A stretch of DNA of 64,000 nucleotides from Caballeronia sp. dw_276 (GCF_018449635.1 NZ_JAAVUV010000006.1:62001-126000), one strand, 5' to 3'; numbered from the stretch's first letter, positions 44,940 to 55,620 are shown. Made by a program: numbers and translations. The notes: generated from the sequence alone by a model not told the origin.

Positions 44940-45632
44940 TCAGACAGCGATCAACTCCCGCACGCCTTCGGCTTCCATATCCGCGCCCGCGCCACCCGCC
45001 ACGATCTCGCCGCGGCTCATCACCCAATAGCGGTCGGCGAGTTCGCGCGCGAAGTCGTAATACTGCTCGACGAGCAAGACCGTCATGCCCATTTCGTCCA
45101 CAAGCTGACGCAACGTGCGCCCGATATCCTGAATGATCGATGGCTGGATGCCTTCGGTGGGTTCATCGAGAATCAGCAGTTGCGGTTCGCTCATCAACGC
45201 GCGGCCAATGGCCAGTTGCTGTTGCTGACCGCCGGACAAATCGCCGCCGCGCCGATGTTTCATCTCTTTGAGCACGGGAAAAAGTTCGTAGATGCGATCC
45301 GGTACTTTCGATGGCGCTTTGCGGCTTGCGGCGCCGACCAGCAGGTTTTCCTCGACGGTCAGCCGCCCGAAGATATCGCGTCCCTGCGGCACGTAGGCAA
45401 GACCGCTCGATACGCGCTTGTAAGTCGGCATCGATGAAATCTTTGCGCCGCGCCATGAGATCGTGCCGCTTTTCGTGGGGACGACGCCCATCAGGCAGCG
45501 CAGCAACGTCGTCTTGCCGACGCCGTTGCGGCCAAGCAGGACCGTTAGTTTTCCGTCGGGCACGGTCATCTTCACATCGCGAAGAATGTGGCTGCCGCCG
45601 TAGAACTGGTTGAGTGAATCGACTTCGAGCAT
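44940..45632 (-). CDS. urtE: Urea ABC transporter ATP-binding protein UrtE
   Basis: One of two LivF/LivG-like ATPases of the high-affinity urea importer. The 230-residue protein has Walker A GRNGVGKTT, signature LSGGQQQQLAIGRAL, Walker B LLILDEPTEGIQPS and a switch His replaced by Gln (LLVEQYYDFA), normal for LivF-type proteins. The N-terminal LNQFYGGSHILRDV is typical of UrtE. It lies 24 bases after urtD and 43 bases before ureD. Confidence 0.95.
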   Translation of the reverse strand: MLEVDSLNQFYGGSHILRDVKMTVPDGKLTVLLGRNGVGKTTLLRCLMGVVPTKSGTISWRGAKISSMPTYKRVSSGLAYVPQGRDIFGRLTVEENLLVGAASRKAPSKVPDRIYELFPVLKEMKHRRGGDLSGGQQQQLAIGRALMSEPQLLILDEPTEGIQPSIIQDIGRTLRQLVDEMGMTVLLVEQYYDFARELADRYWVMSRGEIVAGGAGADMEAEGVRELIAV

Positions 45633-45656
45633 TTCTGAATTCCCGTGTTGGCCGGA

Positions 45657-46535
45657 TCAGCGGCCGAGGTACGACTCGATCACTTTCTCGTTGCGCTTCA
45701 CTTCGTCGAGCGTGCCGTGCGCGAGCACGCTGCCTTCGGCCATGACCGTCACGCGGCCCGTGTCGCCGGAAAGCGCCGCGACGAATTCCATGTCGTGCTC
45801 GACGACCATCATGGAACACGTGCCGCGCAGCTTGTTGAGCAATTCGGCGAGCTGCATGGTCTCGTGATCGGTCATGCCGGCGGCGGGTTCATCGAGCAGA
45901 AGCAGGGCGGGTTGTTGCATCAGCAACATGCCGATTTCCAGACGCTGCTTCTGGCCGTGCGACAACTCGCCGGCAAAACGCGTGGCATCGGCTTCGAGAT
46001 GGATCAGTTCCAGCGTTTCCTCGATACGCGCCTGCGCCTCGCGATCCAGCCTGGATCGCAACGACGCCAGCCATCCCTTGTCGGTTTTCATCGCGAGTTC
46101 AAGGTTTTCCCAGACCGGATGATTCTCGAACACGGTCGGCTTCTGGAACTTGCGGCCGATCCCTGTACGCGCAATCACGGGCTCGGACATGCGCGCGAGA
46201 TCGAACGTCTGCCCGAGAAAAACCTTGCCCAAATCGGGACGCGTCTTGCCGGTGATGACGTCCATCATCGTGGTCTTGCCTGCGCCATTCGGGCCGATCA
46301 CGCAGCGCAACTCGCCCACGTCGATAGACAACGTCAGCTTGTTCAGCGCGCGGAAACCATCGAAGCTCACGGTCACGTCTTCGAGATACAGGATCGTTCC
46401 GTGCGATACATCGATGGCGCCCGGATCCAGCACATGCCCGAGGCCCGTGATGCCGTTCTGATTACGCTCGTTGAGTTCGGGCAGCGGCGGCAGGTCCACA
46501 ATCAAAGCGTTGTACGCGTTAGGTGAGGTGATCAA
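45657..46535 (-). CDS. urtD: Urea ABC transporter ATP-binding protein UrtD
   Basis: LivG-like ATPase partner of UrtE, 292 residues with this start. The blocks are Walker A GPNGAGKTT, GRKFQKPTVFENHPVWENLELA, signature LSHGQKQRLEIGMLLMQ, Walker B LLLLDEPAAGMT and switch His in VVEHDMEFV. The frame runs far upstream through urtC, but a TTG at 46535 lies 8 bases after a strong GGAGGA and overlaps the urtC stop as TTGA, so I take it as the start. About 45 residues precede the ATPase core, with a Pro-rich stretch unusual for the family. Confidence 0.93.
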   Translation of the reverse strand: MITSPNAYNALIVDLPPLPELNERNQNGITGLGHVLDPGAIDVSHGTILYLEDVTVSFDGFRALNKLTLSIDVGELRCVIGPNGAGKTTMMDVITGKTRPDLGKVFLGQTFDLARMSEPVIARTGIGRKFQKPTVFENHPVWENLELAMKTDKGWLASLRSRLDREAQARIEETLELIHLEADATRFAGELSHGQKQRLEIGMLLMQQPALLLLDEPAAGMTDHETMQLAELLNKLRGTCSMMVVEHDMEFVAALSGDTGRVTVMAEGSVLAHGTLDEVKRNEKVIESYLGR

Positions 46536-47722
46536 TGTGGATGTCCTCCAGCTTTCTTCTTGCGCATCGCCATATCGATAAGACCCATGATTCCGCTCGG
46601 CAGCAACAAGGGCACGAGCGTGAAAATCAGGCCTAAAAAGAACAGCCAGTACTCGGGGAAATTCGCGGTAAAAAAGCTCTTCGCGCCGTTCACCGCGAAC
46701 GCGCCGATGATCGGCCCAATCAGCGTCCCGCGTCCGCCAACGGCCACCCAGATCGCCATTTCGATGGAGTTGCCCGGCGACATCTCGTTCGGGTTGATGA
46801 TGCCGACTTGCGGCACGTACAACGCGCCCGCGATGCCGCACAACACGGCCGACACGGTCCAGATGAACAGCTTGTACGCGAGCGGGCTATAGCCCAAAAA
46901 CATCAGCCGCGCTTCGCCATCGCGGACGCCGGTTACGACGCGTCCGAGCTTCGACGTCACGATCGCCCGCGCCGCGATAAACGCAAGGATCAGCACGCCG
47001 AGCGTCATCAGGAACAACACGGTTCGCGTGCTGGCCGCCGTGATCGGAAAACCCGCGATGCGCTTGAAATCGGTGAAACCGTTATTCCCGCCAAAGCCCG
47101 TTTCGTTGCGATAGAACAGCAGCATCGCGGCGAAGGTCATGGCTTGCGTGATGATGGAGAGGTACACGCCTTTCACGCGCGAACGGAACGTGAAGAATCC
47201 AAAGACCCAGGCAAGCACGCCCGGCACCACGATCACCAGCAGCAACGCATACCAGAGGTGTTCCGTGCCTTGCCAGTACCACGGCAGCTTGTGCCAGTCG
47301 AGGAACACCATGAAGTCTGGCAGGTCGCTTTGATAGTTCCCTTCGCGGCCGATGGAGCGCATCAGGTACATGCCCATCGCGTAACCGCCGAGCGCAAAAA
47401 ACAGTGCGTGGCCGAGACTCAGAATGCCGCAATAACCCCAGACAAGATCGAGCGCCAAAGCGCCGATTGCGTAGCACATCAGCTTGCCGACGAGCGTCAT
47501 CGAATAGGCGCTCAGATGGAACGCGCTCGACTCCGGCAAGACCAACGCGGCGATGGGCACGCAGATGCCCATCGCGATGATGAATGCGATCAGCGCAATC
47601 CAGCCGCCGCGCGGCAAGAGCGCCGCGCGCGGCGGCAGGCCCAACGCGAAACCTTCGCGCTTTGCCTGCTCGTCGGGTTGTGGTGCGACATCGAGATTCG
47701 CGGAGACGTTGGGTGTATTCAT
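46532..47722 (-). CDS. urtC: Urea ABC transporter permease UrtC
   Basis: A LivM-like permease of 396 residues with about nine helices, forming the membrane channel with UrtB. Typical stretches are LDLVWGYCGILSLGHALFFALGGYAMGMYL and VGGRGTLIGPIIGAFAVNGAKS. It starts with a polar N-terminus before the first helix. It lies 15 bases after urtB and overlaps urtD. One of five urt genes in a single block on the minus strand. Confidence 0.95.
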   Translation of the reverse strand: MNTPNVSANLDVAPQPDEQAKREGFALGLPPRAALLPRGGWIALIAFIIAMGICVPIAALVLPESSAFHLSAYSMTLVGKLMCYAIGALALDLVWGYCGILSLGHALFFALGGYAMGMYLMRSIGREGNYQSDLPDFMVFLDWHKLPWYWQGTEHLWYALLLVIVVPGVLAWVFGFFTFRSRVKGVYLSIITQAMTFAAMLLFYRNETGFGGNNGFTDFKRIAGFPITAASTRTVLFLMTLGVLILAFIAARAIVTSKLGRVVTGVRDGEARLMFLGYSPLAYKLFIWTVSAVLCGIAGALYVPQVGIINPNEMSPGNSIEMAIWVAVGGRGTLIGPIIGAFAVNGAKSFFTANFPEYWLFFLGLIFTLVPLLLPSGIMGLIDMAMRKKKAGGHPH

Positions 47723-47737
47723 CGTGAACCTCGCATC

Positions 47738-49357
<1,620 letters not shown>

Positions 49358-49450
49358 GAATGGCCTGTCAGGTAGAACTTGCGAACCGCCGCTCTTGTAT
49401 TTGTGCTTCGAGCGCGGCGGTCCGGTCTTCGACTGAATACTTACTGAGGC

Positions 49451-50752
49451 TTATGCAACGCGACGGCGGCGCAGGAACTCGGGAATCGAGCTGACGACAT
49501 CCGGCTTGCCTTCGTTACCCGGAATGTACGGGCTCCACGGCTGCGCGCGGATCGCGGTCTTCGTGCGCCACACGACGTTGAACTGACCGTCGGCACGCAC
49601 TTCGCCGATCATCACCGGCTTGTGCAAATGGTGGTTGCCGTCCATCTCGAGCGTGAAGCCGCTAGGCGCCGCGAACTTCTGGCCGACCATTGCGACGCGC
49701 ACTTTATCGACATCCACGCTCTTCGCTTTTTCGACCGCCTGCTTCCACATATGGATGCCGACGAAGGTTGCTTCCATCGGGTCGTTCGTCACGCGCTTTG
49801 TCCCGCCCGGCAGGTTGTTCTTCTTCACCCAGTCGGCGAACATCGCCTTGAACTTCGTGTTCTCCGGGTTCTTCAACGACATGAAGTAATTCCACGCGGC
49901 CAGATTGCCGACGAGCGGTTTTGTATCGATACCGCGCAGTTCTTCTTCGCCCACCGAGAACGCGACGACCGGAACATCGGTCGCCTTCAGGCCTTGGTTG
50001 CCGAGTTCCTTATAGAAGGGCACGTTCGAATCGCCGTTCACCGTCGAGATCACGCAGGTCTTGCCGCCTTGCGAGAACGTCTTGATGTTCGCCACGATGG
50101 TCTGATAGTCCGCGTGGCCAAACGGCGTGTAGACCTCTTGAATGTCGTCGTCCTTCACGCCCTTCGAGTGCAGGAACGAACGCAGGATCTTGTTCGTCGT
50201 GCGCGGATAGACATAGTCGGTGCCGAGCAGGAAGAAGCGTTTTGCTGCGCCGCCTTCCTTGCTCATCAGGTATTCAGTGGCCGGGATGGCTTGTTGGTTC
50301 GGCGCTGCGCCCGTGTAGAACACGTTCTTCGACATTTCTTCACCCTCGTACTGCACGGGGTAGAAGAGCAGGCCGTTGAGTTCCTCGAACACCGGCAACA
50401 CGGATTTCCGCGATACCGATGTCCAGCAGCCGAACGTCACGGCCACTTTGTCTTGCGAGATCAGTTGGCGGGCTTTTTCGGCGAAGAGCGGCCAGTTCGA
50501 TGCCGGGTCGACCACGACCGGTTCCAGTTGACGCCCGAGCACGCCGCCGCTTGCATTGATCTGGGCGATGGTCATCAGTGCAGTGTCTTTCAGCGATGTT
50601 TCCGAGATTGCCATCGTGCCCGAGAGCGAATGGAGAACACCGACTTTGATCGGTCCGGTATCGGCGGCTTGCGCTTTTGAAATGGGCAGTTGGCCCGCAA
50701 TCGCGAGCGCGCCCGACATGGAGCCGAACTTCAGGAGACTGCGTCGTTTCAT
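49451..50752 (-). CDS. urtA: Urea-binding protein UrtA
   Basis: The periplasmic binding protein of the urea importer, 433 residues. The N-terminus has a twin-arginine-like signal (RRSLLKFGSM followed by a hydrophobic stretch and AQA), then KVGVLHSLSGTMAISE, the type-I binding-protein opening. Blocks VTFGCWTSVSRKSVLPVFEE and LFYPVQYEGEEMSKNVFYTG are UrtA landmarks that separate it from LivJ-type proteins. It heads the urtABCDE-ureD run. A sigma-54 promoter match lies about 90 bases upstream. Confidence 0.96.
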   Translation of the reverse strand: MKRRSLLKFGSMSGALAIAGQLPISKAQAADTGPIKVGVLHSLSGTMAISETSLKDTALMTIAQINASGGVLGRQLEPVVVDPASNWPLFAEKARQLISQDKVAVTFGCWTSVSRKSVLPVFEELNGLLFYPVQYEGEEMSKNVFYTGAAPNQQAIPATEYLMSKEGGAAKRFFLLGTDYVYPRTTNKILRSFLHSKGVKDDDIQEVYTPFGHADYQTIVANIKTFSQGGKTCVISTVNGDSNVPFYKELGNQGLKATDVPVVAFSVGEEELRGIDTKPLVGNLAAWNYFMSLKNPENTKFKAMFADWVKKNNLPGGTKRVTNDPMEATFVGIHMWKQAVEKAKSVDVDKVRVAMVGQKFAAPSGFTLEMDGNHHLHKPVMIGEVRADGQFNVVWRTKTAIRAQPWSPYIPGNEGKPDVVSSIPEFLRRRRVA

Positions 50753-50839
50753 GTAATTCCCCTTGCCGATATGTTTGTTTTAAAGCGGGTGTCTGGTGGA
50801 TTTTTAATATCGCTGACGGAGAGTCAGTTATAGGGACAC

Positions 50840-50855
50840 TGCAAGGGGTATGCCA
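50840..50855 (-). promoter_or_regulatory. Sigma-54 promoter of the urt operon
   Basis: Minus-strand string TGGCATACCCCTTGCA fits the -24/-12 consensus (TGGCAY-N5-TTGCA) with the obligatory GG-N10-GC spacing. It is placed about 90 bases before the urtA start codon. It implies transcription by RpoN under nitrogen limitation, as known for urea transport in other proteobacteria. Confidence 0.82.
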
Positions 50856-50931
50856 ATGTGAGGGGAATGCTGGATGGGCTTGGGTTTCAGGCGGAGAGAG
50901 GCGATGACGGGAGTCGACGGGATTCGTCGGA

Positions 50932-50948
50932 TGCATGGTTTTGGTGCG
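50932..50948. promoter_or_regulatory. Candidate NtrC-type enhancer site upstream of urtA
   Basis: The string TGCATGGTTTTGGTGCG keeps 9 of the 12 defined bases of the NtrC palindrome TGCACC-N5-GGTGCA. It lies about 80-95 bases upstream of the sigma-54 promoter, a usual distance for an enhancer. One half-site is degenerate. Confidence 0.4.
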
Positions 50949-51064
50949 TGGGCGGTGTGAGCGCCTTATGGCGGTGCGGTAGGCTTGGAGGTGGAGCGTG
51001 GAGGAGTGGCTCTGCAGTCGCTGACAAACATTGACGGCTTGATCCTAGGTTTCAAGCAGAGAGC

Positions 51065-51102
51065 GTTTGCGTCATCGAACGCTCGCGTTCGATGACGCAA
51101 AC
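51065..51102. terminator. 17-bp perfect inverted repeat with CTCG loop after MFS gene
   Basis: GTTTGCGTCATCGAACG (51065-51081) and its exact reverse complement (51086-51102) flank a 4-base loop. It starts 7 bases after the MFS stop on the minus strand. No U-tract follows in that direction (next bases CTCTCTGC), so it may terminate weakly, stabilise mRNA or bind a protein. Confidence 0.6.
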
Positions 51103-51108
51103 ATGGCT

Positions 51109-52428
51109 TTAACGATTAACCATCCGCTTCGGCACACTCAAAGCGAGCAACCCGCCAAGCACCATAAACGCAGCCAACATATACATGCCGCTGGCGTTAG
51201 ATGCGGTTACTTGCTTCAACCATCCCACGAGATAAGGGCTTAAAAACCCCGCCAGATTCCCGAGCGAGTTAATCATCGCGATCCCGGCGGCAGCACCCGT
51301 CCCGGCCAGAAACGCCGTCGGCAAACTCCAGAACAGTGGCAGGGTGGTGAGAATACCCATCGTCGCCAGCGTGAGACCGAGCATCGCCAACGGTGTATTC
51401 GTCGACCACACGACCGATAAAACCAGCCCCAATGCCCCGACCGCCGCAGGCACCGCAATATGCCACCGGCGCTCACCCCGCTTATCCGCACTACGCGCGA
51501 CCAGCAGCATCCCGATCACCGCTGCGCCAAATGGAATCGCCGATAACAACCCAATATCCAACGCATCCTTCACCCCGGTCGCCTTGATGATGGTCGGCAA
51601 CCAAAAGCTCACGCCATACAAACCCATCACGAACGAAAAGTACGTCAGGCTCATCAGCCACACGCGGCCGTTTTTCAGCACTTCGCGCACGGGCATATCG
51701 ACCTTCTCGACATTGTCCTTCGCAATATTCCGCTCCAGCAGTTCACGCTCTTCCGCAGTCAGCCACTTGGCCTTCGCGATCCGGTCATCCATGAAAATGA
51801 AAACTAGAACCCCGACCACGATCGATGGAATGCCTTCCAGCAAGAACAACCACTGCCATGAATGCCAGCCGTTTACGCCATCGAAGTTCTTCATGATCCA
51901 GCCGGACACCGGTCCGCCGATCAACCCGGAGACGGCAATCGCCGTCATGAACAACGTGGTCATGCGACCGCGCCGGTCCGCAGGAAACCAGTACGTGAGG
52001 TACAAGATGATGCCGGGGAAAAACCCTGCTTCGGCAACGCCCAACAAAAACCGCATCACGTAGAACATGGCGGGCGTGGTGATGAACATCGTGAGCGCCG
52101 AGAGAATGCCCCATGTGATCATGATCCGCGCAATCCACACGCGCGCGCCGACCTTGTGCAGGATGACGTTGCTCGGGATCTCGAAGATGAAATAGCCGAA
52201 GAAAAAGATGCCTGCGCCGAAGCCATAAACGGCGTCGCTCAAGCCGAGATCGGTGGACATTTGCAGCTTGGCAAAACCCACATTCACACGATCCAGATAC
52301 GCGACCACATAACAAAGCAGCAGCAACGGCGAGAGCCGCCACGCGACTTTCTTGTACGTTGCCGCCTCGAAGGCTGAAGGCGGCGCGCCCGCGCCCGGTC
52401 GGTGAAACTCACCCGCTGTACTGGCCAT
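51109..52428 (-). CDS. MFS transporter, anion:cation symporter (ACS) family
   Basis: An inner-membrane carrier of 439 residues with twelve helices. Marks are RLSPLLLLCYVVAYLDRVNVGFA, which includes the ACS-family helix-1 motif YLDRVNVGFA, GAGIFFFGYFIFEIPSNVILHKVGAR and GVAEAGFFPGIILYLTYWFP. ACS members import organic acids and sugar acids with protons. It is the last gene of an aldehyde dehydrogenase, SDR and MFS run, so it should bring in the substrate that the two dehydrogenases oxidise. The substrate is unknown. Confidence 0.92.
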   Translation of the reverse strand: MASTAGEFHRPGAGAPPSAFEAATYKKVAWRLSPLLLLCYVVAYLDRVNVGFAKLQMSTDLGLSDAVYGFGAGIFFFGYFIFEIPSNVILHKVGARVWIARIMITWGILSALTMFITTPAMFYVMRFLLGVAEAGFFPGIILYLTYWFPADRRGRMTTLFMTAIAVSGLIGGPVSGWIMKNFDGVNGWHSWQWLFLLEGIPSIVVGVLVFIFMDDRIAKAKWLTAEERELLERNIAKDNVEKVDMPVREVLKNGRVWLMSLTYFSFVMGLYGVSFWLPTIIKATGVKDALDIGLLSAIPFGAAVIGMLLVARSADKRGERRWHIAVPAAVGALGLVLSVVWSTNTPLAMLGLTLATMGILTTLPLFWSLPTAFLAGTGAAAGIAMINSLGNLAGFLSPYLVGWLKQVTASNASGMYMLAAFMVLGGLLALSVPKRMVNR

Positions 52429-52543
52429 GCTGTCTCCTGGATATTTTTATCGGTTGGAACAACGATTCTAGTCGTTGACCAGGTTCTGCAAGCACCTGTT
52501 TTATATGGGGAAAACACCGAGCAAGGGGCTTTCCCCGAAGACC

Positions 52544-53302
52544 TTATACGCAGCGTCCGCCGTCCACTTCGAGCGCGACGCCGGTGATGAACTCGGCGTC
52601 ATCGGAGGCGAGATACAGCGCCGCGTTCGCGATGTCTTGCGGCGTCGAGAGGCGCCCCAACGGAATCGTGGACAGGAACTTCTGACGGTTCGCGGGCGTG
52701 TCTTCCATGCCCATGAATTCCGACAGCAAGCCGGTTTCGCCCATCACCGGGTTGATGCAGTTGACGCGAATGCGATCCGGCCCGAGCTCAACGGCCAACG
52801 CCTTGCTCGCGATGATCACCGCCGCCTTGCTGCCGTTGTACCAGACCAAACCGGGGCGCGGCCGCACGCCCGCCGTCGATGCCACGTTGATGAACGACCC
52901 GCCGCCGACCGACCGGAAGTAGGGCACGAATTGCGTGACGCTGTGGTAGATGCTCTTCACGTTCACCGCATACACGCGATCGAACTCGGCTTCGGTCACG
53001 TCCATTACCGGCTTGTTCCGATGCGTCGTACCGGCGTTGTTCACAACAATTTGAACGCTGCCGAAGTCTTCGATGGCGGCATCGAATAGCGTCTTCCAGT
53101 CGGCTTGTTTCGTCACGTCGCCGGCGACCGCAATCGCCTTGCCGCCGCTCACCGCAATCTCGCTCGCGACCCGTTCCGCCGATGCCCCGTTGAGGTCGTT
53201 TACCACGACATTCGCGCCTTCGCGCGCGAATGTCTTCGCGATGCCTTCGCCGAATCCCGATCCGCCGCCCGTCACAATTGCTGTCTTGCCTTGCAGTCTC
53301 AT
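52544..53302 (-). CDS. Short-chain dehydrogenase/reductase
   Basis: A classical NAD(P)-dependent SDR of 252 residues. The cofactor loop is TGGGSGFGEGIA, the structural motif is NNAG, the catalytic Ser lies in NVASTAGVRP and the YxxxK pair is in WYNGSKAAV. The Asp after the second strand (VVNDLNG) favours NAD. It lies 22 bases after the aldehyde dehydrogenase gene and 115 bases before the MFS gene. It probably oxidises an alcohol, sugar or hydroxy acid taken up by that transporter. Confidence 0.93.
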   Translation of the reverse strand: MRLQGKTAIVTGGGSGFGEGIAKTFAREGANVVVNDLNGASAERVASEIAVSGGKAIAVAGDVTKQADWKTLFDAAIEDFGSVQIVVNNAGTTHRNKPVMDVTEAEFDRVYAVNVKSIYHSVTQFVPYFRSVGGGSFINVASTAGVRPRPGLVWYNGSKAAVIIASKALAVELGPDRIRVNCINPVMGETGLLSEFMGMEDTPANRQKFLSTIPLGRLSTPQDIANAALYLASDDAEFITGVALEVDGGRCV

Positions 53303-53324
53303 GTCGTCTCCAGGTCTTGATTAA

Positions 53325-54764
53325 TTAGCCGTGTTTAATAGCGATGGTTTTAAGCACCGTGAATCCATATAACGCTTCGAAGCCTTTCTCGCGGCCGTGT
53401 CCAGAGTGCTTGACTCCGCCAAACGGCAATTCGACACCGCCGCCTGCGCCGTAGTTATTGATGAACACTTGCCCCGATCGCACCTTCCGGGCGATGCGCA
53501 TTTGCCGTCCGCCATCGCGTGTCCAGACGCCGGCGACCAGGCCGAAGTCCGTGCCGTTGGCAAGCTTCACGGCGTCGGCTTCGTCGTCGAAAGGCATCGC
53601 GCAGAGGACCGGGCCGAACACTTCTTCCCGCGCCAGACGGTGCGACGGCGGCACGTCGCGCAGAAGCGTCGGCGCCTGATAAAAGCCAGCTTCCGGCGCT
53701 TCTGAAACCACTTCGCCCTGCGCGGCCATCGCGATGCCGTCGTGCTGTGCATCGGATAGAAAATCCCACACGCGCTGCTGCTGCTTCGCGCTGATGAGCG
53801 GGCCGCAATCCAGATCGAGCTTGCTCGGACCGACCTTCAGGGCGCTGAACGCCTCGCTCAGACGGTCGAGCAGCGGCTCATACGCTGAGCGCTCGATCAA
53901 CACGCGGCTTCCCGCCGAACACGTTTGCCCGGCGTTCTGCACGATCGCCGACACGAGGACGGGGATAGCGGCATCGAAGTCGGCATCGGCGAATACGATC
54001 TGCGGCGACTTGCCGCCGAGTTCGAGCGTGACGGGAACGTGGTTATCGGCGGCCATCTTGACTACGGCTGCGCCTGTCGTGGGCGACCCTGTGAACGAAA
54101 TATGATCGATGCCCGGATGCCGCGCGAGCGCCGCTCCGGCCTCGTATCCGTAACCCGTGACGATGTTCAGCGCGCCTTCGGGCAATCCAGCCTCGGCGGC
54201 GAGCTCGGCGATACGCAATATCGACAGACACGCGTCCTCCGCCGGTTTCACCACGCACGCGTTGCCCGCCGCGAGCGCCGCGCCGACGCTGCGCCCGAAG
54301 ATTTGCAGCGGGTAATTCCAAGGCACGATGTGCCCGGTCACGCCGTGCGGTTCGCGGATGGTCAGCACGGTGAAGCCGTTTTGATAGGGCAGGGTTTCGC
54401 CGTGCAGCTTGTCGGCGGCGCCGGCGTAGAACTCGAAATACCGCGCGATGCCCGCTGCGTCGGCGTGCGCCTGCTTGAGTGGTTTGCCGGTATCGCGTGC
54501 TTCGAGATGGGCGAGTTCGTCCTGATGGGCGGCCACGATCATCGACAACCGATACAACACGCGTCCGCGATCCGCTGCGCTTGCATGGCCCCACTCGCCC
54601 TCGTAGGCGCGCCGTGCCGCCTGAACCGCCCGGTCAATATCCGCCGCATTGCCGCGGCCGAGTTGCGCGAAAACCTGGCCATCGGAGGGATCGAGGACGG
54701 GAATCGTCTCGTTGCTCGCCGCCCCGACCCACTTGTTGCCGATGAAATGCTTTGCTTCTTCCAT
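53325..54764 (-). CDS. NAD(P)-dependent aldehyde dehydrogenase
   Basis: An aldehyde dehydrogenase of 479 residues that oxidises an aldehyde to its acid. The cofactor and oxyanion region is GHIVPWNYPLQIF, the general base Glu lies in TLELGGKSPQIVFADAD, and the nucleophile Cys in QNAGQTCSAGSRVLIE. The C-terminal PFGGVKHSGHGREKG is also standard. The frame continues to 54965, but the ATG at 54764 matches the usual start. It heads the run with the SDR and MFS genes; betaine-aldehyde or semialdehyde substrates are possible but unproven. Confidence 0.93.
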   Translation of the reverse strand: MEEAKHFIGNKWVGAASNETIPVLDPSDGQVFAQLGRGNAADIDRAVQAARRAYEGEWGHASAADRGRVLYRLSMIVAAHQDELAHLEARDTGKPLKQAHADAAGIARYFEFYAGAADKLHGETLPYQNGFTVLTIREPHGVTGHIVPWNYPLQIFGRSVGAALAAGNACVVKPAEDACLSILRIAELAAEAGLPEGALNIVTGYGYEAGAALARHPGIDHISFTGSPTTGAAVVKMAADNHVPVTLELGGKSPQIVFADADFDAAIPVLVSAIVQNAGQTCSAGSRVLIERSAYEPLLDRLSEAFSALKVGPSKLDLDCGPLISAKQQQRVWDFLSDAQHDGIAMAAQGEVVSEAPEAGFYQAPTLLRDVPPSHRLAREEVFGPVLCAMPFDDEADAVKLANGTDFGLVAGVWTRDGGRQMRIARKVRSGQVFINNYGAGGGVELPFGGVKHSGHGREKGFEALYGFTVLKTIAIKHG

Positions 54765-55092
54765 GCCTGACTCCTGTCTCCGTAGCTTGGTTGAATGGAC
54801 GCGCGCGGTCCGTTTGTTGTCCGACGGCCATGCCGCACGCGATGCTTCGAGCCTGCTTTGCGCTGTCTTCCCGGCCGTTCGCCGACGCCGGATTGCGCGC
54901 TTCGATTGGCTATAATGACGTAAATACGCGGCTTGATGGGCGCGCACGCGGCATGAAAAGAGCATCGCGGCCCGAACCTCCAGGTTTTACGTGTATTGCC
55001 GCAACGCAGCAAAATCCGATTTCTGGCGCGTACGGATTCGTCCCGTTCGTCTAATCTCCCGACCCCGAATTTCTACATCGAAGAGAGTGCTC
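54765..55092. other. Intergenic region, 328 bases, between divergent ALDH and ppa genes
   Basis: No gene is seen. It contains a perfect -10 hexamer TATAAT at 54911-54916 pointing toward ppa, without an obvious -35 at 16-18 bases. A promoter for the aldehyde dehydrogenase run should also lie here, but I cannot identify it. Confidence 0.5.
54911..54916 (+). promoter_or_regulatory. Candidate -10 element of the ppa promoter
   Basis: Consensus TATAAT about 177 bases before the ppa start. A -35 box is not clear: TTGCGC at 54893 is only 12 bases away. The long leader would have to be real if this is the promoter. Confidence 0.35.
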
Positions 55093-55620
55093 ATGAGCTT
55101 CAACAACGTACCCGCAGGCAAGGATCTTCCGCAGGACTTCAACGTGATCATCGAGATCCCGGCGCAAAGCGATCCGGTGAAGTACGAGGCGGACAAGGAC
55201 ATGGGCTTGCTCGTGGTCGACCGTTTTATTGGCACGGGCATGCGTTACCCGGCGAACTACGGTTTCATCCCGCAAACGCTTTCCGGCGACGGCGATCCGG
55301 TCGATGTACTGGTGATCACGCCGTTTCCGCTGCTGGCAGGCTCGGTGGTTCGCGCGCGCGCGCTGGGGATGTTGCAGATGACGGATGAATCGGGCGTGGA
55401 CGCTAAGTTGGTCGCGGTCGCCCACGACAAGATTTGCCCGATGACGGCGCACATGAAGACCGTCGATGACGTGCCGGAATACCTGAAGGACCAGATCAAG
55501 CATTTCTTCGAGCAGTACAAGGCGCTCGAGAAGGGCAAGTGGGTGAAGGTCGAAGGCTGGCAGGGCGTGGAAGCAGCCCACAAGGAAATTACCGAAGGCG
55601 TGGCTAACTTCAAAAAGTAA
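55093..55620 (+). CDS. ppa: Inorganic pyrophosphatase (family I)
   Basis: Hydrolyses pyrophosphate to phosphate in the cytoplasm, pulling biosynthetic reactions forward. The 175-residue protein has the family I signature [10 protein letters not shown] with its metal-binding aspartates, plus [20 protein letters not shown] and the C-terminal KVEGWQG block. Length and order match E. coli Ppa. It is a single gene with a strong terminator directly after it. Confidence 0.97.
   Translation: MSFNNVPAGKDLPQDFNVIIEIPAQSDPVKYEADKDMGLLVVDRFIGTGMRYPANYGFIPQTLSGDGDPVDVLVITPFPLLAGSVVRARALGMLQMTDESGVDAKLVAVAHDKICPMTAHMKTVDDVPEYLKDQIKHFFEQYKALEKGKWVKVEGWQGVEAAHKEITEGVANFKK

Larger units (their letters stand above)
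50753..51108. other. Intergenic region, 356 bases, upstream of urtA
   Basis: No gene is seen. It holds the sigma-54 promoter match (50840-50855), a candidate NtrC site (50932-50948) and, at the far end, a 38-base perfect hairpin (51065-51102) next to the stop of the upstream MFS gene. Confidence 0.75.
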
